Part shown: positions 1-6,576 of the stretch, one piece after another
Layout: the number at the start of each line of letters is the position of its first letter
How positions within the stretch are numbered: position 1 is the stretch's first letter
Source of the DNA: Candidatus Poseidoniaceae archaeon
GTDB taxonomy: Archaea; Thermoplasmatota; Poseidoniia; Poseidoniales; Poseidoniaceae
Direction of reading: 5' to 3'
Assembly: GCA_022452125.1 (NCBI GenBank)
Contig: JAKURJ010000081.1
Location: forward strand, 1 to 7,209
Length of the DNA: 7,209 nt
The notes under the pieces: model-generated
What the model saw: the letters and a program-made list of their open reading frames with translations, nothing else
The model's database searches: none
Told to the model about the DNA's origin: nothing
Translations under genes and position numbers: made by a program

Positions 1-378
1 GTATTGTTAGGCACTTCTATGGAGATTAACGAGTGCTTCATCACTACTGCCGGTGAGGATTGGGTAAGAATCGAAAACTGTAATGTTCACATGAATGTAA
101 AGCGTCGCTTGCAGCGAACAGTAATCCGTGGCAACGAAGGTTACGACCTTCTGGATGAAGGCGCTGAATCCGCAATTTACACAATCACGGGTAACATGGA
201 TATGGAGAAGTACAAGGAAGTTCTTCGAATTTTCAGAACCGATCAACCATACTTCCACGATCCCTTTGAAGACCGACAAATGAAGGCATTATTCTCGAGC
301 ATTGACTATGATAGTGCTACTGGCGAATATGAGTTCGTTCTGATGGAAGATGCCGAACAAGACGAAATCATGTCTTGA
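1..378 (+). CDS. Small acidic protein, possibly phage-tail/baseplate-like; start uncertain, may be 5' partial
   Basis: The frame is open to the window edge and stops with TGA at 376-378. The first ATG is at 19 (119 residues); a TTG lies at 4, and the true start may be outside the window, so the full open stretch is given. The protein is acidic, rich in predicted beta strands and has no signal peptide or membrane segment. The pattern of a GYDLLDEG turn (41-48 from the ATG), a strand ending YTITG (54-58), a helix, then HDPF (80-83) and a final strand YEFVLMED (104-111) loosely resembles small tail or baseplate accessory proteins of tailed viruses and contractile injection systems. That is pattern recognition only; no catalytic motif is visible, and it could be an unrelated hypothetical protein. 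Its stop directly abuts the stop of the convergent PKD gene. I am sure it is coding and unsure of its function. Confidence 0.6.
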   Translation, partial: VLLGTSMEINECFITTAGEDWVRIENCNVHMNVKRRLQRTVIRGNEGYDLLDEGAESAIYTITGNMDMEKYKEVLRIFRTDQPYFHDPFEDRQMKALFSSIDYDSATGEYEFVLMEDAEQDEIMS

Positions 379-1170
379 TCACTCTACAAGTACAGTGTTG
401 TACCACTCTGCACTTGGCTTATGCCAATCCCTTAACTGGTCGGTTTCTAACCTCATTTGAAGCCCCTTACCTTGCTCCAGTTCAAGATTTTCAACATTGA
501 AATCAACAACGAGTTCATTGCTTCTGAAAGTGTCATCATACAGGACTTCCTGGCCGATAACACTGCCTTCCTCAGTCCACTGCATGATTACTCTGATGTG
601 GCATTCTTGCAGAGGATTCCTTAGCGAACATGATTCGCTCGAGCCATCGTGCTCGACTTTCACATAGCCTGCAATGGATTGTTCAAGTGGCAACGCCATC
701 AAGTCGATTACAGTGTCCTTTGCGGTGGGTGCGCAAGTACACTCCATGTTGTCAACTTCGGCGGATCCAACCAAATTTACAGTGATATCAATAGTCATTG
801 ATTCAATTACTTCTGGGGATGATGTTGTAGCCGTAACTACATAGTTTCCAGGTTCATCGTATTGGTGAGAAATGATGGCTCCAGTCCCAGATTTGCCATC
901 GCCGAAATCCCAGTTCACTGTGTCCAATTCTCCTGTAACTGAAAATACAAATTCATGCAAAATGAGAGTTACTTGCTTTTCTTCATCATTGTCTCCTTCA
1001 TCGATTTCAATCAATGTGTAGTGATTATTTCCTTGAGCGAAGTCAACTTTTGCCCTGAAAGGTTCATTTTCTTCAGATTTCAAAATGTTGACTGCGACAA
1101 GCGTGCTTGCAGATGCCACTGCTGCTACGACCAGAATAGATAATGCAATACCAGTAATCCTGCTCATCAT
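379..1170 (-). CDS. Membrane-anchored or secreted PKD-domain protein
   Basis: A 263-residue protein. The N-terminus (MMSRITG, then a hydrophobic run to about residue 30) is a signal peptide or signal anchor, so the rest should lie outside the cytoplasmic membrane. Residues about 70-133 form a PKD-type beta-sandwich with the signature WDFGDG (87-92), then HQYDEPGNYVV (102-112). PKD domains typically mediate protein or carbohydrate contacts on surface proteins. The C-terminal part (about 140-263) is not recognised; it holds four cysteines (144, 146, 181, 190) that could form disulfides outside the cell. Start choice: a longer reading from TTG at 1198-1200 exists, but that codon falls inside a TATA-like element (1194-1200) centred 27 nt upstream of the ATG at 1170. 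The tandem ATG at 1167 is equally possible. The gene is divergent from the LON-domain gene. Surface location is well supported; the role is unknown. Confidence 0.8.
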   Translation of the reverse strand: MMSRITGIALSILVVAAVASASTLVAVNILKSEENEPFRAKVDFAQGNNHYTLIEIDEGDNDEEKQVTLILHEFVFSVTGELDTVNWDFGDGKSGTGAIISHQYDEPGNYVVTATTSSPEVIESMTIDITVNLVGSAEVDNMECTCAPTAKDTVIDLMALPLEQSIAGYVKVEHDGSSESCSLRNPLQECHIRVIMQWTEEGSVIGQEVLYDDTFRSNELVVDFNVENLELEQGKGLQMRLETDQLRDWHKPSAEWYNTVLVE

Positions 1171-1193
1171 ATGTAAGAAAACTATTGAGATGT

Positions 1194-1242
1194 TTATCAA
1201 TGGATGTTTTTTTCAAAAATCTGTATAAACATATCTTGATAA
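1194..1242. promoter_or_regulatory. Divergent promoter pair for the PKD and LON-domain genes
   Basis: The minus strand reads TTGATAA at 1200-1194, centred 27 nt upstream of the ATG at 1170. The plus strand reads the same TTGATAA at 1236-1242, centred 26 nt upstream of the ATG at 1265. Both are at the spacing of an archaeal TATA element serving a leaderless mRNA. A further TATAAA at 1224-1229 could instead place a plus-strand start near 1253, giving a leader of about 12 nt. Positions are read directly; promoter function is inferred. Confidence 0.5.
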
Positions 1243-1264
1243 GAAAATCCTCAAATTGCAGAGT

Positions 1265-1993
1265 ATGGAAAACTTGCCATTGTTCGTACTTCCCATGGTC
1301 TTGCTACCGGGAGAGATTCAGGAACTGCGAGTTTTCGAGCCTCGCTACAAACAGATGCTCGACGATTGTTTGTTGGACGGTAAGAATTTTGGATTGGTGC
1401 GCAGCGATTTCCTCTCAGAGGTCAATCACTGGGATGGACCTATGGAATACGGCTGTGAAGCCGAGATTATTCATCACGAGACTAAAGGAAGCAACCACTT
1501 TCTGCAAATAATCGGTCGCAGAAAATTTGTTGTAAAGAAGTTGCACCAGCCAGCTCTCCCACCATTCAATCATCCCTCAATGAGCAAATTCATGGATGAT
1601 GATGGCATCTATCCAGACCTTGAAACCCTCATTGCAGAAATTCCAGATGATGTAACTAATTCCAAATTATACATTAGCGCAGAGGTAGAGTTCTTGGACG
1701 TAGTTGAAGTTATGGACGATGTGCAAAGCAGTGAACTTGAACAGATTGTTAGGAGCATATTCCAACGCGTAGCCCTGTTATTGAATGTAGATGATGAACA
1801 CTTTGCAGAATGGATTGACAAATCTCCGGTAATGGAACTAATCGATGACAGCCCTGAATCCATTTTTGCGGTCTCTGCACTGTTGTTTGGAGACCTAGAT
1901 TTACGTCAAGAGATCCTTGAGACTACCGAACCAGAGGATGTATTGAAGATACTTCGCCTGGAGTTGAAGAAGTTCAGCAGCGAAGAAGAGTAA
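1265..1993 (+). CDS. Stand-alone LON substrate-binding-domain protein
   Basis: A 242-residue soluble protein. The N-terminus matches the start of the LON (Lon protease N-terminal, PUA-like) domain: LPLFVLPMVLLPGE (3-16) followed by the hallmark FEPRYKQML (24-32) and a stretch FGLVRSDF. The domain probably covers residues 3 to about 190. There is no AAA+ ATPase and no Ser-Lys protease domain, so this is not Lon protease itself. In Lon the domain binds substrate proteins; stand-alone versions are common in bacteria and some archaea, and their roles are mostly undefined. The C-terminus is acidic and helical (EPEDVLKILRLELKKF, ending EEE). An in-frame TTG at 1256 would add three residues; the ATG is preferred because a TTGATAA element is centred 26 nt before it. 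The gene converges on the photolyase gene with 17 nt between stops. Confidence 0.85.
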   Translation: MENLPLFVLPMVLLPGEIQELRVFEPRYKQMLDDCLLDGKNFGLVRSDFLSEVNHWDGPMEYGCEAEIIHHETKGSNHFLQIIGRRKFVVKKLHQPALPPFNHPSMSKFMDDDGIYPDLETLIAEIPDDVTNSKLYISAEVEFLDVVEVMDDVQSSELEQIVRSIFQRVALLLNVDDEHFAEWIDKSPVMELIDDSPESIFAVSALLFGDLDLRQEILETTEPEDVLKILRLELKKFSSEEE

Positions 1994-2010
1994 CAGTAGT
2001 AGGCGTGAAA

Positions 2011-3948
2011 TCAATAATCCCGATCTGTAGATACTTTCACATTTGCCATCCAGACTATTCTAACAACATCCCAAATCCTCTGTGCCATTGTTTCGAAATA
2101 ATGCTTAACTTCAATTGCTTCTAATTGACTTGGTTCTAATTTCATTCCATCTACCAACTCATAGTCATTAATTTGATTCGATTTTGTCGCATCTATAACA
2201 GTACAATTCATGCTATTCGGATCGATTTGTAGCAATGAAGTTAATTCCTCATGGGAGAGAGATTGATCTTCATTTATTGTGACTTTAGTTGCAGAATCAC
2301 TCAAATTGTTAATCAAATCTTCACTATAACCATTCTCTGAGCTCTTCAGTATTGAATCAAATCTTTCTGAGATCCATGGTGGCAAATTTTTCAAATCAAG
2401 TTTTGAAATTCTAATGTTTGAATGTTTTTTATTCGATTTTACAATCAATACATCTCCGCCGTTAGAATCTATAATCTGTGATACTAATGCTTGGAAAATG
2501 GGTTCGCCTACTACAGCATATAACAAATTCGAATCACCATTATTCCTATTGACATAATCTCGGTACTTTACGAAATCAAGCCTTGATTTGTGGGTTTCAA
2601 TATCTCTTTTTCTCACTATACCCATTACTGGAATCGATGGTTCAAATGGCCTGTCAAACAATCCGTGGCACCATTGAACTCCGACTATTGAGGACGGATC
2701 TCTTCCGTCAAGAGCATACTTATCATTCAATTTCTGAGCAATATGTAGTGACTTATCAAGAGATTCAGTCCAATATGGAATCGCTTTGCCCCAAGTCATT
2801 CGCAAATTATTGTGTAGTTCACCGTGTTTTGTCAGTGAACTTTGGCAGGAGTTCCACAAATCACTAGGTGATTGTGAATACTCCATTCTGTGTTCTGCTA
2901 ACAGTGTTGTTCTCACATCCCCTTCAGCTCTTCTCCATGAGCCAAGTGCCCAACCTGGTAAGTTTGATTCAGAGTAAGGGTTGTCACTAGAATAGATGTG
3001 ATGCCAAGCATGTTCTCTGAATATCAATAATTCATCGAGATACTTGTCTGCCGATTTTGTTCCAACCGCAGATGCATCTCTAGCGACCTTCATTGGTGAC
3101 AAAAATCCATAATGAAACGCTGATGATAACTTCGAGACACCTTCTGCATCTGCAGCATTATTTCTTCTTCTAGCATATCCAGAAAGGCCTTTGTCGAGAA
3201 ATTTCCCCCACTTTGCCAAGGCAGTTTCTTCCCCTCCTTTTTCATTCCATACAGGAAGAACGGTAGGGTCTATGTTGCATTTTTTTAGCAAGTTAAATCT
3301 CGAAACCATATCTGCAACCTCGGATTCAATTTCAATTGGCGTGAATGGCAACTCTCCGGAGTATTCACTTGGAGTAACAGTAACAGAAGGCCATTCACGC
3401 TGAATTCTTTCTTTTCGTAATTTCTTGGTTGCACTGCGGAATTTGAATGGTCTGTCAACCGATTTTCCATATAGAGGCATAGGGATCACACAATGGCAAT
3501 CGATTTCTAATACCGGGCACTCTGAAATCTCAGAGACTTTCCTAACCCACTTATCCCATGGTGGAATAGGGAAAAGGTCGGTAATGATTAGTGATGCAGA
3601 TTTTGCAAACTCTTTCATCACACTCGGCCTATGTCCTTCTCTTGCTATGTGTAATACATGCCGAATTCCATTCTTTGCACACAGTCTAGAAACATCCACT
3701 GCAGCATCTAAGAGTGAATTATGGTGCCTTAATGATGAGTAGGGGTATCTTTCATCTATTCCATGGTATACCAAAAGTGGCAGGTTGTTTTCGTAGGCCA
3801 ATATTCTGCCTGCATCAATTGCCGGGTTTTCGTGAAATCTATGTGAAGATTTCAGCCACACAACTACGGGGCCTGAATTTTTAATCTGGCTTTTTTCACC
3901 AACTATCCTAATCCGCTCGCTAAGGTGGCTAGGTAGAATCTCTAGCAT
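2011..3948 (-). CDS. phr: Class II-type deoxyribodipyrimidine photolyase with a C-terminal extension
   Basis: A 645-residue FAD photolyase, expected to repair cyclobutane pyrimidine dimers using light in the cytoplasm. The Rossmann-like antenna domain covers about 25-165 (GPVVVWLKS, then ITDLFPIPPW and LEIDCHCVIPM, equivalents of class II blocks). The FAD-binding helical domain covers about 250-465: SGYARRRNN, KLSSAFHYGFLSP, DLWNSCQSSL, HGELHNNLRMTWGKAIPYWT and LNDKYALDGRDP. Trp 365, 386 and 393 have the spacing (+21, +7) of the class II electron-transfer triad W360/W381/W388 of Methanosarcina mazei photolyase. Several blocks diverge from classic class II enzymes: REHAWHHIY, and CHGLFDRPF after GRDP. 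Residues about 474-645 lie beyond the usual end, near 460-470, and are unrecognised. The ATG at 3948 is chosen over TTG at 3996 because a TATATAT element (3977-3971) is centred 26 nt upstream; the TTG lies upstream of that promoter. Photolyase family is certain; a cryptochrome-like role cannot be excluded. Confidence 0.92.
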   Translation of the reverse strand: MLEILPSHLSERIRIVGEKSQIKNSGPVVVWLKSSHRFHENPAIDAGRILAYENNLPLLVYHGIDERYPYSSLRHHNSLLDAAVDVSRLCAKNGIRHVLHIAREGHRPSVMKEFAKSASLIITDLFPIPPWDKWVRKVSEISECPVLEIDCHCVIPMPLYGKSVDRPFKFRSATKKLRKERIQREWPSVTVTPSEYSGELPFTPIEIESEVADMVSRFNLLKKCNIDPTVLPVWNEKGGEETALAKWGKFLDKGLSGYARRRNNAADAEGVSKLSSAFHYGFLSPMKVARDASAVGTKSADKYLDELLIFREHAWHHIYSSDNPYSESNLPGWALGSWRRAEGDVRTTLLAEHRMEYSQSPSDLWNSCQSSLTKHGELHNNLRMTWGKAIPYWTESLDKSLHIAQKLNDKYALDGRDPSSIVGVQWCHGLFDRPFEPSIPVMGIVRKRDIETHKSRLDFVKYRDYVNRNNGDSNLLYAVVGEPIFQALVSQIIDSNGGDVLIVKSNKKHSNIRISKLDLKNLPPWISERFDSILKSSENGYSEDLINNLSDSATKVTINEDQSLSHEELTSLLQIDPNSMNCTVIDATKSNQINDYELVDGMKLEPSQLEAIEVKHYFETMAQRIWDVVRIVWMANVKVSTDRDY

Positions 3949-3970
3949 GTTTTGTGGCTGTATATTTGGA

Positions 3971-3978
3971 ATATATAC
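3971..3978 (-). promoter_or_regulatory. TATA element of the photolyase gene
   Basis: The minus strand reads GTATATAT, centred about 26 nt upstream of the ATG at 3948. It lies in the 64-nt gap after the kinase-like gene. It implies a leaderless photolyase mRNA with its own promoter, although read-through from upstream genes remains possible. It is the best TATA box in the window. Confidence 0.65.
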
Positions 3979-4012
3979 CAGTGTATTTGACTTCAATCAA
4001 AACTTGTTTTCA

Positions 4013-4690
4013 TCAAATAGGACCTAGATGGACTCCTAATGCGATAATGATAGATGAAGCGATCACAATGAGGACATTGTCGTCAATTGGTCCAAATTCG
4101 TATCTTTCGACGAATGATGCTACTGCACCTGAAATAACTCCCCAAATTGGGATTGATGGGTCTGCATTATTCCCAATGATGTATCCTAGTGGGATACAAA
4201 GAAAAGCCATGCCCAGGTTACCCCAGGCGCTCTTCGTTCGTTTTGCGAACATCTTGTTACGGATTATTCCTGTAACTCCATCACCATAAGCCATGAAAAG
4301 TGCAGGTAGTATTGCGAGCCAAGCATCATCCAAATAATGCCACAGTGCGTAGACGGAGATTCCTAGCATGAATGCGAATGTTGCATCATTCATGTTCTGT
4401 TCAGTTTGCATCCACCAGAGTCTCTTGTCCATCAAATGGGTAGATGCCAAACCAATTGCTCCTAGAACTCCTCCAAGAAGTGGGTAAATTGGGTCCGTGA
4501 AAACAATAGGGCACATAATTAGCGGAACGCCTCCAGCTACCATATGAGCCACTTTACGGTTGTAATAAACCGCAACCATATTCTCACAGCCCTTCGACAT
4601 CATGTAGGAATGCAATGGTTTGATTGCCATCACAGTGGCAAATGCCCATGCTCCGAGTCCGAAGAACCACAACAACTGATTTTCGACCAT
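4013..4690 (-). CDS. Phytol/dolichol kinase-like (CTP-dependent polyprenol kinase family) membrane protein
   Basis: A 225-residue polytopic membrane protein with roughly six or seven hydrophobic helices. Family marks are NRKVAHM (44-50, the Arg-Lys-x-x-His block), MAYGDGV (133-139, the Gly-Asp-Gly block thought to bind nucleotide and metal), TKSAWGNLG (152-160, equivalent of the TKSxEGS block) and a final E195 followed by PIDDN (201-205). These place it in the family of phytol kinase (VTE5), dolichol kinase (SEC59) and archaeal homologues, which phosphorylate isoprenoid alcohols with CTP or a related nucleotide at the membrane. A role in recycling geranylgeraniol-type alcohols for ether lipids or in dolichol phosphate supply for glycosylation is plausible; substrate cannot be read from sequence. 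The ATG at 4690 is preceded directly by a palindrome and a weak AATTATG element (4720-4714). It sits 41 nt after the small membrane protein gene and 64 nt before the photolyase. Confidence 0.75.
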   Translation of the reverse strand: MVENQLLWFFGLGAWAFATVMAIKPLHSYMMSKGCENMVAVYYNRKVAHMVAGGVPLIMCPIVFTDPIYPLLGGVLGAIGLASTHLMDKRLWWMQTEQNMNDATFAFMLGISVYALWHYLDDAWLAILPALFMAYGDGVTGIIRNKMFAKRTKSAWGNLGMAFLCIPLGYIIGNNADPSIPIWGVISGAVASFVERYEFGPIDDNVLIVIASSIIIALGVHLGPI

Positions 4691-4710
4691 GACCGTGTGT
4701 CACGGTCGAA
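4682..4710. promoter_or_regulatory. Nested inverted repeats at the kinase-like gene start (candidate operator)
   Basis: GACCGTG (4691-4697) and CACGGTC (4701-4707) form a perfect 7-bp inverted repeat with a 3-nt centre, ending at the base just before the ATG at 4690-4688 on the minus strand. A second 7-bp pair, TTCGACC (4682-4688) and GGTCGAA (4704-4710), overlaps it and brackets the start codon, so the two pairings are mutually exclusive as RNA. With the TATA-like element at 4720-4714, the palindrome would lie between TATA and the transcription start, a usual place for a repressor operator. The function is inferred. Confidence 0.45.
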
Positions 4711-4713
4711 GTG

Positions 4714-4720
4714 CATAATT
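4714..4720 (-). promoter_or_regulatory. Weak TATA-like element of the kinase-like gene
   Basis: The minus strand reads AATTATG, centred 27 nt upstream of the ATG at 4690. It is a weak match to a TATA box; position is the main support. Confidence 0.35.
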
Positions 4721-4731
4721 CTGACTGATTT

Positions 4732-4929
4732 TCAAATAGCCCTAGCAAATACTAGCCAGCCGAGGTTCATCAGAATGGCAGGTGCTGCCAAAATGATTAA
4801 CGTCGGGGCTATTGGGAAGACAGTTACGATAAATGTCACGATGAAAATCATGACCATCATTATCGTAAAGGTCGCTGCGGTCTTAGCGTTGGTTTCCTTT
4901 AGGTTCTCTGCAAATTTTACTTGCTCCAT
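4732..4929 (-). CDS. Small two-helix membrane protein (65 aa), function unknown
   Basis: A charged N-terminus of about 15 residues (MEQVKFAENLKETNAK) is followed by two hydrophobic segments, about residues 18-37 (TAATFTIMMVMIFIVTFIVT) and 41-62, separated by a short FPIAP turn, and a short tail ending ARAI. It is predicted to be a hairpin in the membrane, with the charged end probably cytoplasmic. A longer reading from TTG at 4974 (80 residues) is rejected because the TATA-like TTAATAT element (4958-4952), centred 26 nt upstream of the ATG at 4929, lies inside that extension. It lies 51 nt after selO and 41 nt before the kinase-like gene. I do not recognise a family. Coding status rests on clean hydrophobic periodicity, promoter placement and fit within the gene row. 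Confidence 0.7.
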   Translation of the reverse strand: MEQVKFAENLKETNAKTAATFTIMMVMIFIVTFIVTVFPIAPTLIILAAPAILMNLGWLVFARAI

Positions 4930-4951
4930 GGTATATACATAGTAGGTATGG

Positions 4952-4958
4952 ATATTAA
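4952..4958 (-). promoter_or_regulatory. TATA-like element of the 65-residue membrane protein gene
   Basis: The minus strand reads TTAATAT, centred 26 nt upstream of the ATG at 4929, within the 51-nt gap after selO. It suggests leaderless transcription starting at the ATG and sets the gene start. Confidence 0.5.
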
Positions 4959-4980
4959 TGCCTGTTTCAGACAATGGAAA

Positions 4981-6501
4981 TCAGCTGGAACACGACAGCA
5001 TCGAACATCCTACACGATGTCTAGCCCATTCTGGTCGCTTATGATACCAATTGCTTTCGAAAACTAACTGCTCATCATATGGTGCTTTCAGCAATCTATG
5101 TAGTTCTTCACAGACTGAGTAATCCTCATTTTCTGCAGCATCGATTGCTAATTGGGCCATCCAATTTCTGAGTACATATTTTGGATTAGTTTGCATCATT
5201 TTCTCCCTGTCAGGATTAGAATCAACTCGCTCCCACCATTTTGCTAACCATGCATTCCATTCCTCATTAGGAATTGAGGATTCATCATAGAATGCGAACT
5301 TTAACTCCTCAATATTTGGCTCCTGAATAGAACCCAATTCTCTGAAGAAAATTGTCATATCAGTCTCAACTTTTTGTAGCAATTCATTCAGTTCAATGAT
5401 CAATTCAGAATCGCTCTCTATGAACGCTGAAAGACCCAATTTGTCTGCCCATATTTGATTCATCGAATCTTCGTAACTCGAAATATAGAATTCTAAAACT
5501 TCAGTTAATCTGTCTGTATTTTCAACTAAAGGCGAAATTGCTTCAAGGAATCTGGCTATATTCCAGGCTCCAATCTGTGGCTGAGCTCCATATCGATATC
5601 TCCTGCGTCCAGAGTCGGTTGTGTTTGGTGTCCATCCGGGATTGTAATCCTCCAACCAACCGTAAGGGCCGTAATCTATTGTAAGTCCATGAATTGACAT
5701 ATTGTCGGTGTTCATAACTCCATGGACGAATCCAACACGCATCCAGTGAGCAATCATCTCTGCTGTCGTTTTTGCGACAACTCTTGCCCACTCAATGATT
5801 CCATCTTCGTCGAAACCACAATCGGGGAAATGATGCTTTAGTGTGTGTTCAACAATAGACTCTAACGTTTCTTTATCTCCCATCATTGCATGGATTTGGA
5901 AACTTCCTAACCTGATGAAACTAGGTGCCACTCTACATACCACGGCACCTTGCTCAAGTTGCTTATTCCCATTGTAAAGCATGTCACGCATAACTTGCTC
6001 CCCAGTCGTAACAAGGGAAAGGGCTCGAGTTGTAGGAACTCCGAGATGGAACATCGCTTCACTGCAAAGGAATTCGCGAATCGATGATCTGAGTACAGCC
6101 TTGCCATCAGAATGACGTGAATACGGAGTTTCTCCTGAGCCCTTGAGTTGTAATTCCCAAACACCAGAGCCGGTGTCAACTTCGCCTAGTGTTATTGCAC
6201 GACCATCTCCCAATTGCCCTGCCCAGTTGCCAAATTGGTGACCACCATATCTCTGCGCATACGTATCCATGCCTGTAACTGGTTTTCCACCGCCTAGAAC
6301 CTCTGCTTCGCCTCTATCCAATCCTATTAGAGAGCCAATCTCGTCAGACCATAAGCGGAGTTTTGGGTTTGGTGCTGGCGTAGGCAGAACACGTGACCAG
6401 CAAGCATTAGGGACTTGGCGGCTGGATCCACCTACCTGTTCATCACCAGGTGTTTCAGACAAGAATCGAGTGAGCCAATTCAGGTCTGATAGTTGCCCCA
6501 T
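4981..6501 (-). CDS. selO: SelO/YdiU family protein adenylyltransferase (pseudokinase-fold AMPylase)
   Basis: A 506-residue protein, slightly longer than E. coli YdiU (478). SelO has a protein-kinase fold with ATP bound in flipped orientation and transfers AMP to protein Ser, Thr or Tyr hydroxyls; in bacteria and mitochondria it is tied to the oxidative stress response. Visible family blocks are YAQRYGGHQFGNWAGQLGDG (81-100), WELQLKGSGETPYSRHSDGK (115-134, Lys120 the nucleotide-binding lysine), HGVMNTDNMSI (260-270, Asp266 and Asn267 the catalytic/metal pair) and IDYGPYGWLEDYNPGW (275-290, Asp276 the metal ligand). The C-terminus LSCSS matches the conserved SelO tail near which animal SelO carries selenocysteine; here that position is ordinary cysteine or serine. 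All expected active-site residues are present, so it should be active. It is first in a minus-strand row of four genes and divergent from cutA. Confidence 0.95.
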   Translation of the reverse strand: MGQLSDLNWLTRFLSETPGDEQVGGSSRQVPNACWSRVLPTPAPNPKLRLWSDEIGSLIGLDRGEAEVLGGGKPVTGMDTYAQRYGGHQFGNWAGQLGDGRAITLGEVDTGSGVWELQLKGSGETPYSRHSDGKAVLRSSIREFLCSEAMFHLGVPTTRALSLVTTGEQVMRDMLYNGNKQLEQGAVVCRVAPSFIRLGSFQIHAMMGDKETLESIVEHTLKHHFPDCGFDEDGIIEWARVVAKTTAEMIAHWMRVGFVHGVMNTDNMSIHGLTIDYGPYGWLEDYNPGWTPNTTDSGRRRYRYGAQPQIGAWNIARFLEAISPLVENTDRLTEVLEFYISSYEDSMNQIWADKLGLSAFIESDSELIIELNELLQKVETDMTIFFRELGSIQEPNIEELKFAFYDESSIPNEEWNAWLAKWWERVDSNPDREKMMQTNPKYVLRNWMAQLAIDAAENEDYSVCEELHRLLKAPYDEQLVFESNWYHKRPEWARHRVGCSMLSCSS

Positions 6502-6523
6502 GAAAGATTCTCAGGCTTCTCAC

Positions 6524-6557
6524 ATTTCAATTTGTGTTAACAGAATGTTCTTGAAAT
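6524..6557. promoter_or_regulatory. Symmetric TTGAAAT elements between selO and cutA
   Basis: The minus strand reads TTGAAAT at 6530-6524, centred 26 nt upstream of the selO ATG. The plus strand reads TTGAAAT at 6551-6557, centred 23 nt upstream of the cutA ATG. Together they form a 7-bp inverted repeat with a 20-nt spacer in the 75-nt divergent gap. They may be weak TATA elements or a shared binding site. A GAGGAGG stretch (6569-6575) ends 1 nt before the cutA ATG, too close for a normal ribosome binding site. Confidence 0.4.
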
Positions 6558-6576
6558 CCTGCATTATCGAGGAGGC

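Noticed and set aside
1207..1213. T-run as an archaeal terminator
   Set aside because: It lies between divergent genes, where no plus-strand transcript is expected to end; more likely part of the A/T-rich promoter region.
1185..1511. Plus-strand 108-codon reading frame overlapping the LON gene start
   Set aside because: It is out of frame with the clear LON-domain protein, and its translation is rich in Cys, Arg and Trp without domain character; a shadow.
3425..3742. Plus-strand 105-codon frame opposite the photolyase gene
   Set aside because: It lies wholly antisense to conserved photolyase domains and has no recognisable features.
3949..3996. N-terminal extension of the photolyase from TTG at 3996
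   Set aside because: The TATATAT promoter element at 3977-3971 would lie inside the coding region. The ATG at 3948 is at leaderless distance from it and precedes the first conserved block by a normal length.
4930..4974. N-terminal extension of the 65-residue membrane protein from TTG at 4974
   Set aside because: The extension includes the TTAATAT element and adds residues with no clear purpose; the ATG at 4929 fits the promoter spacing.
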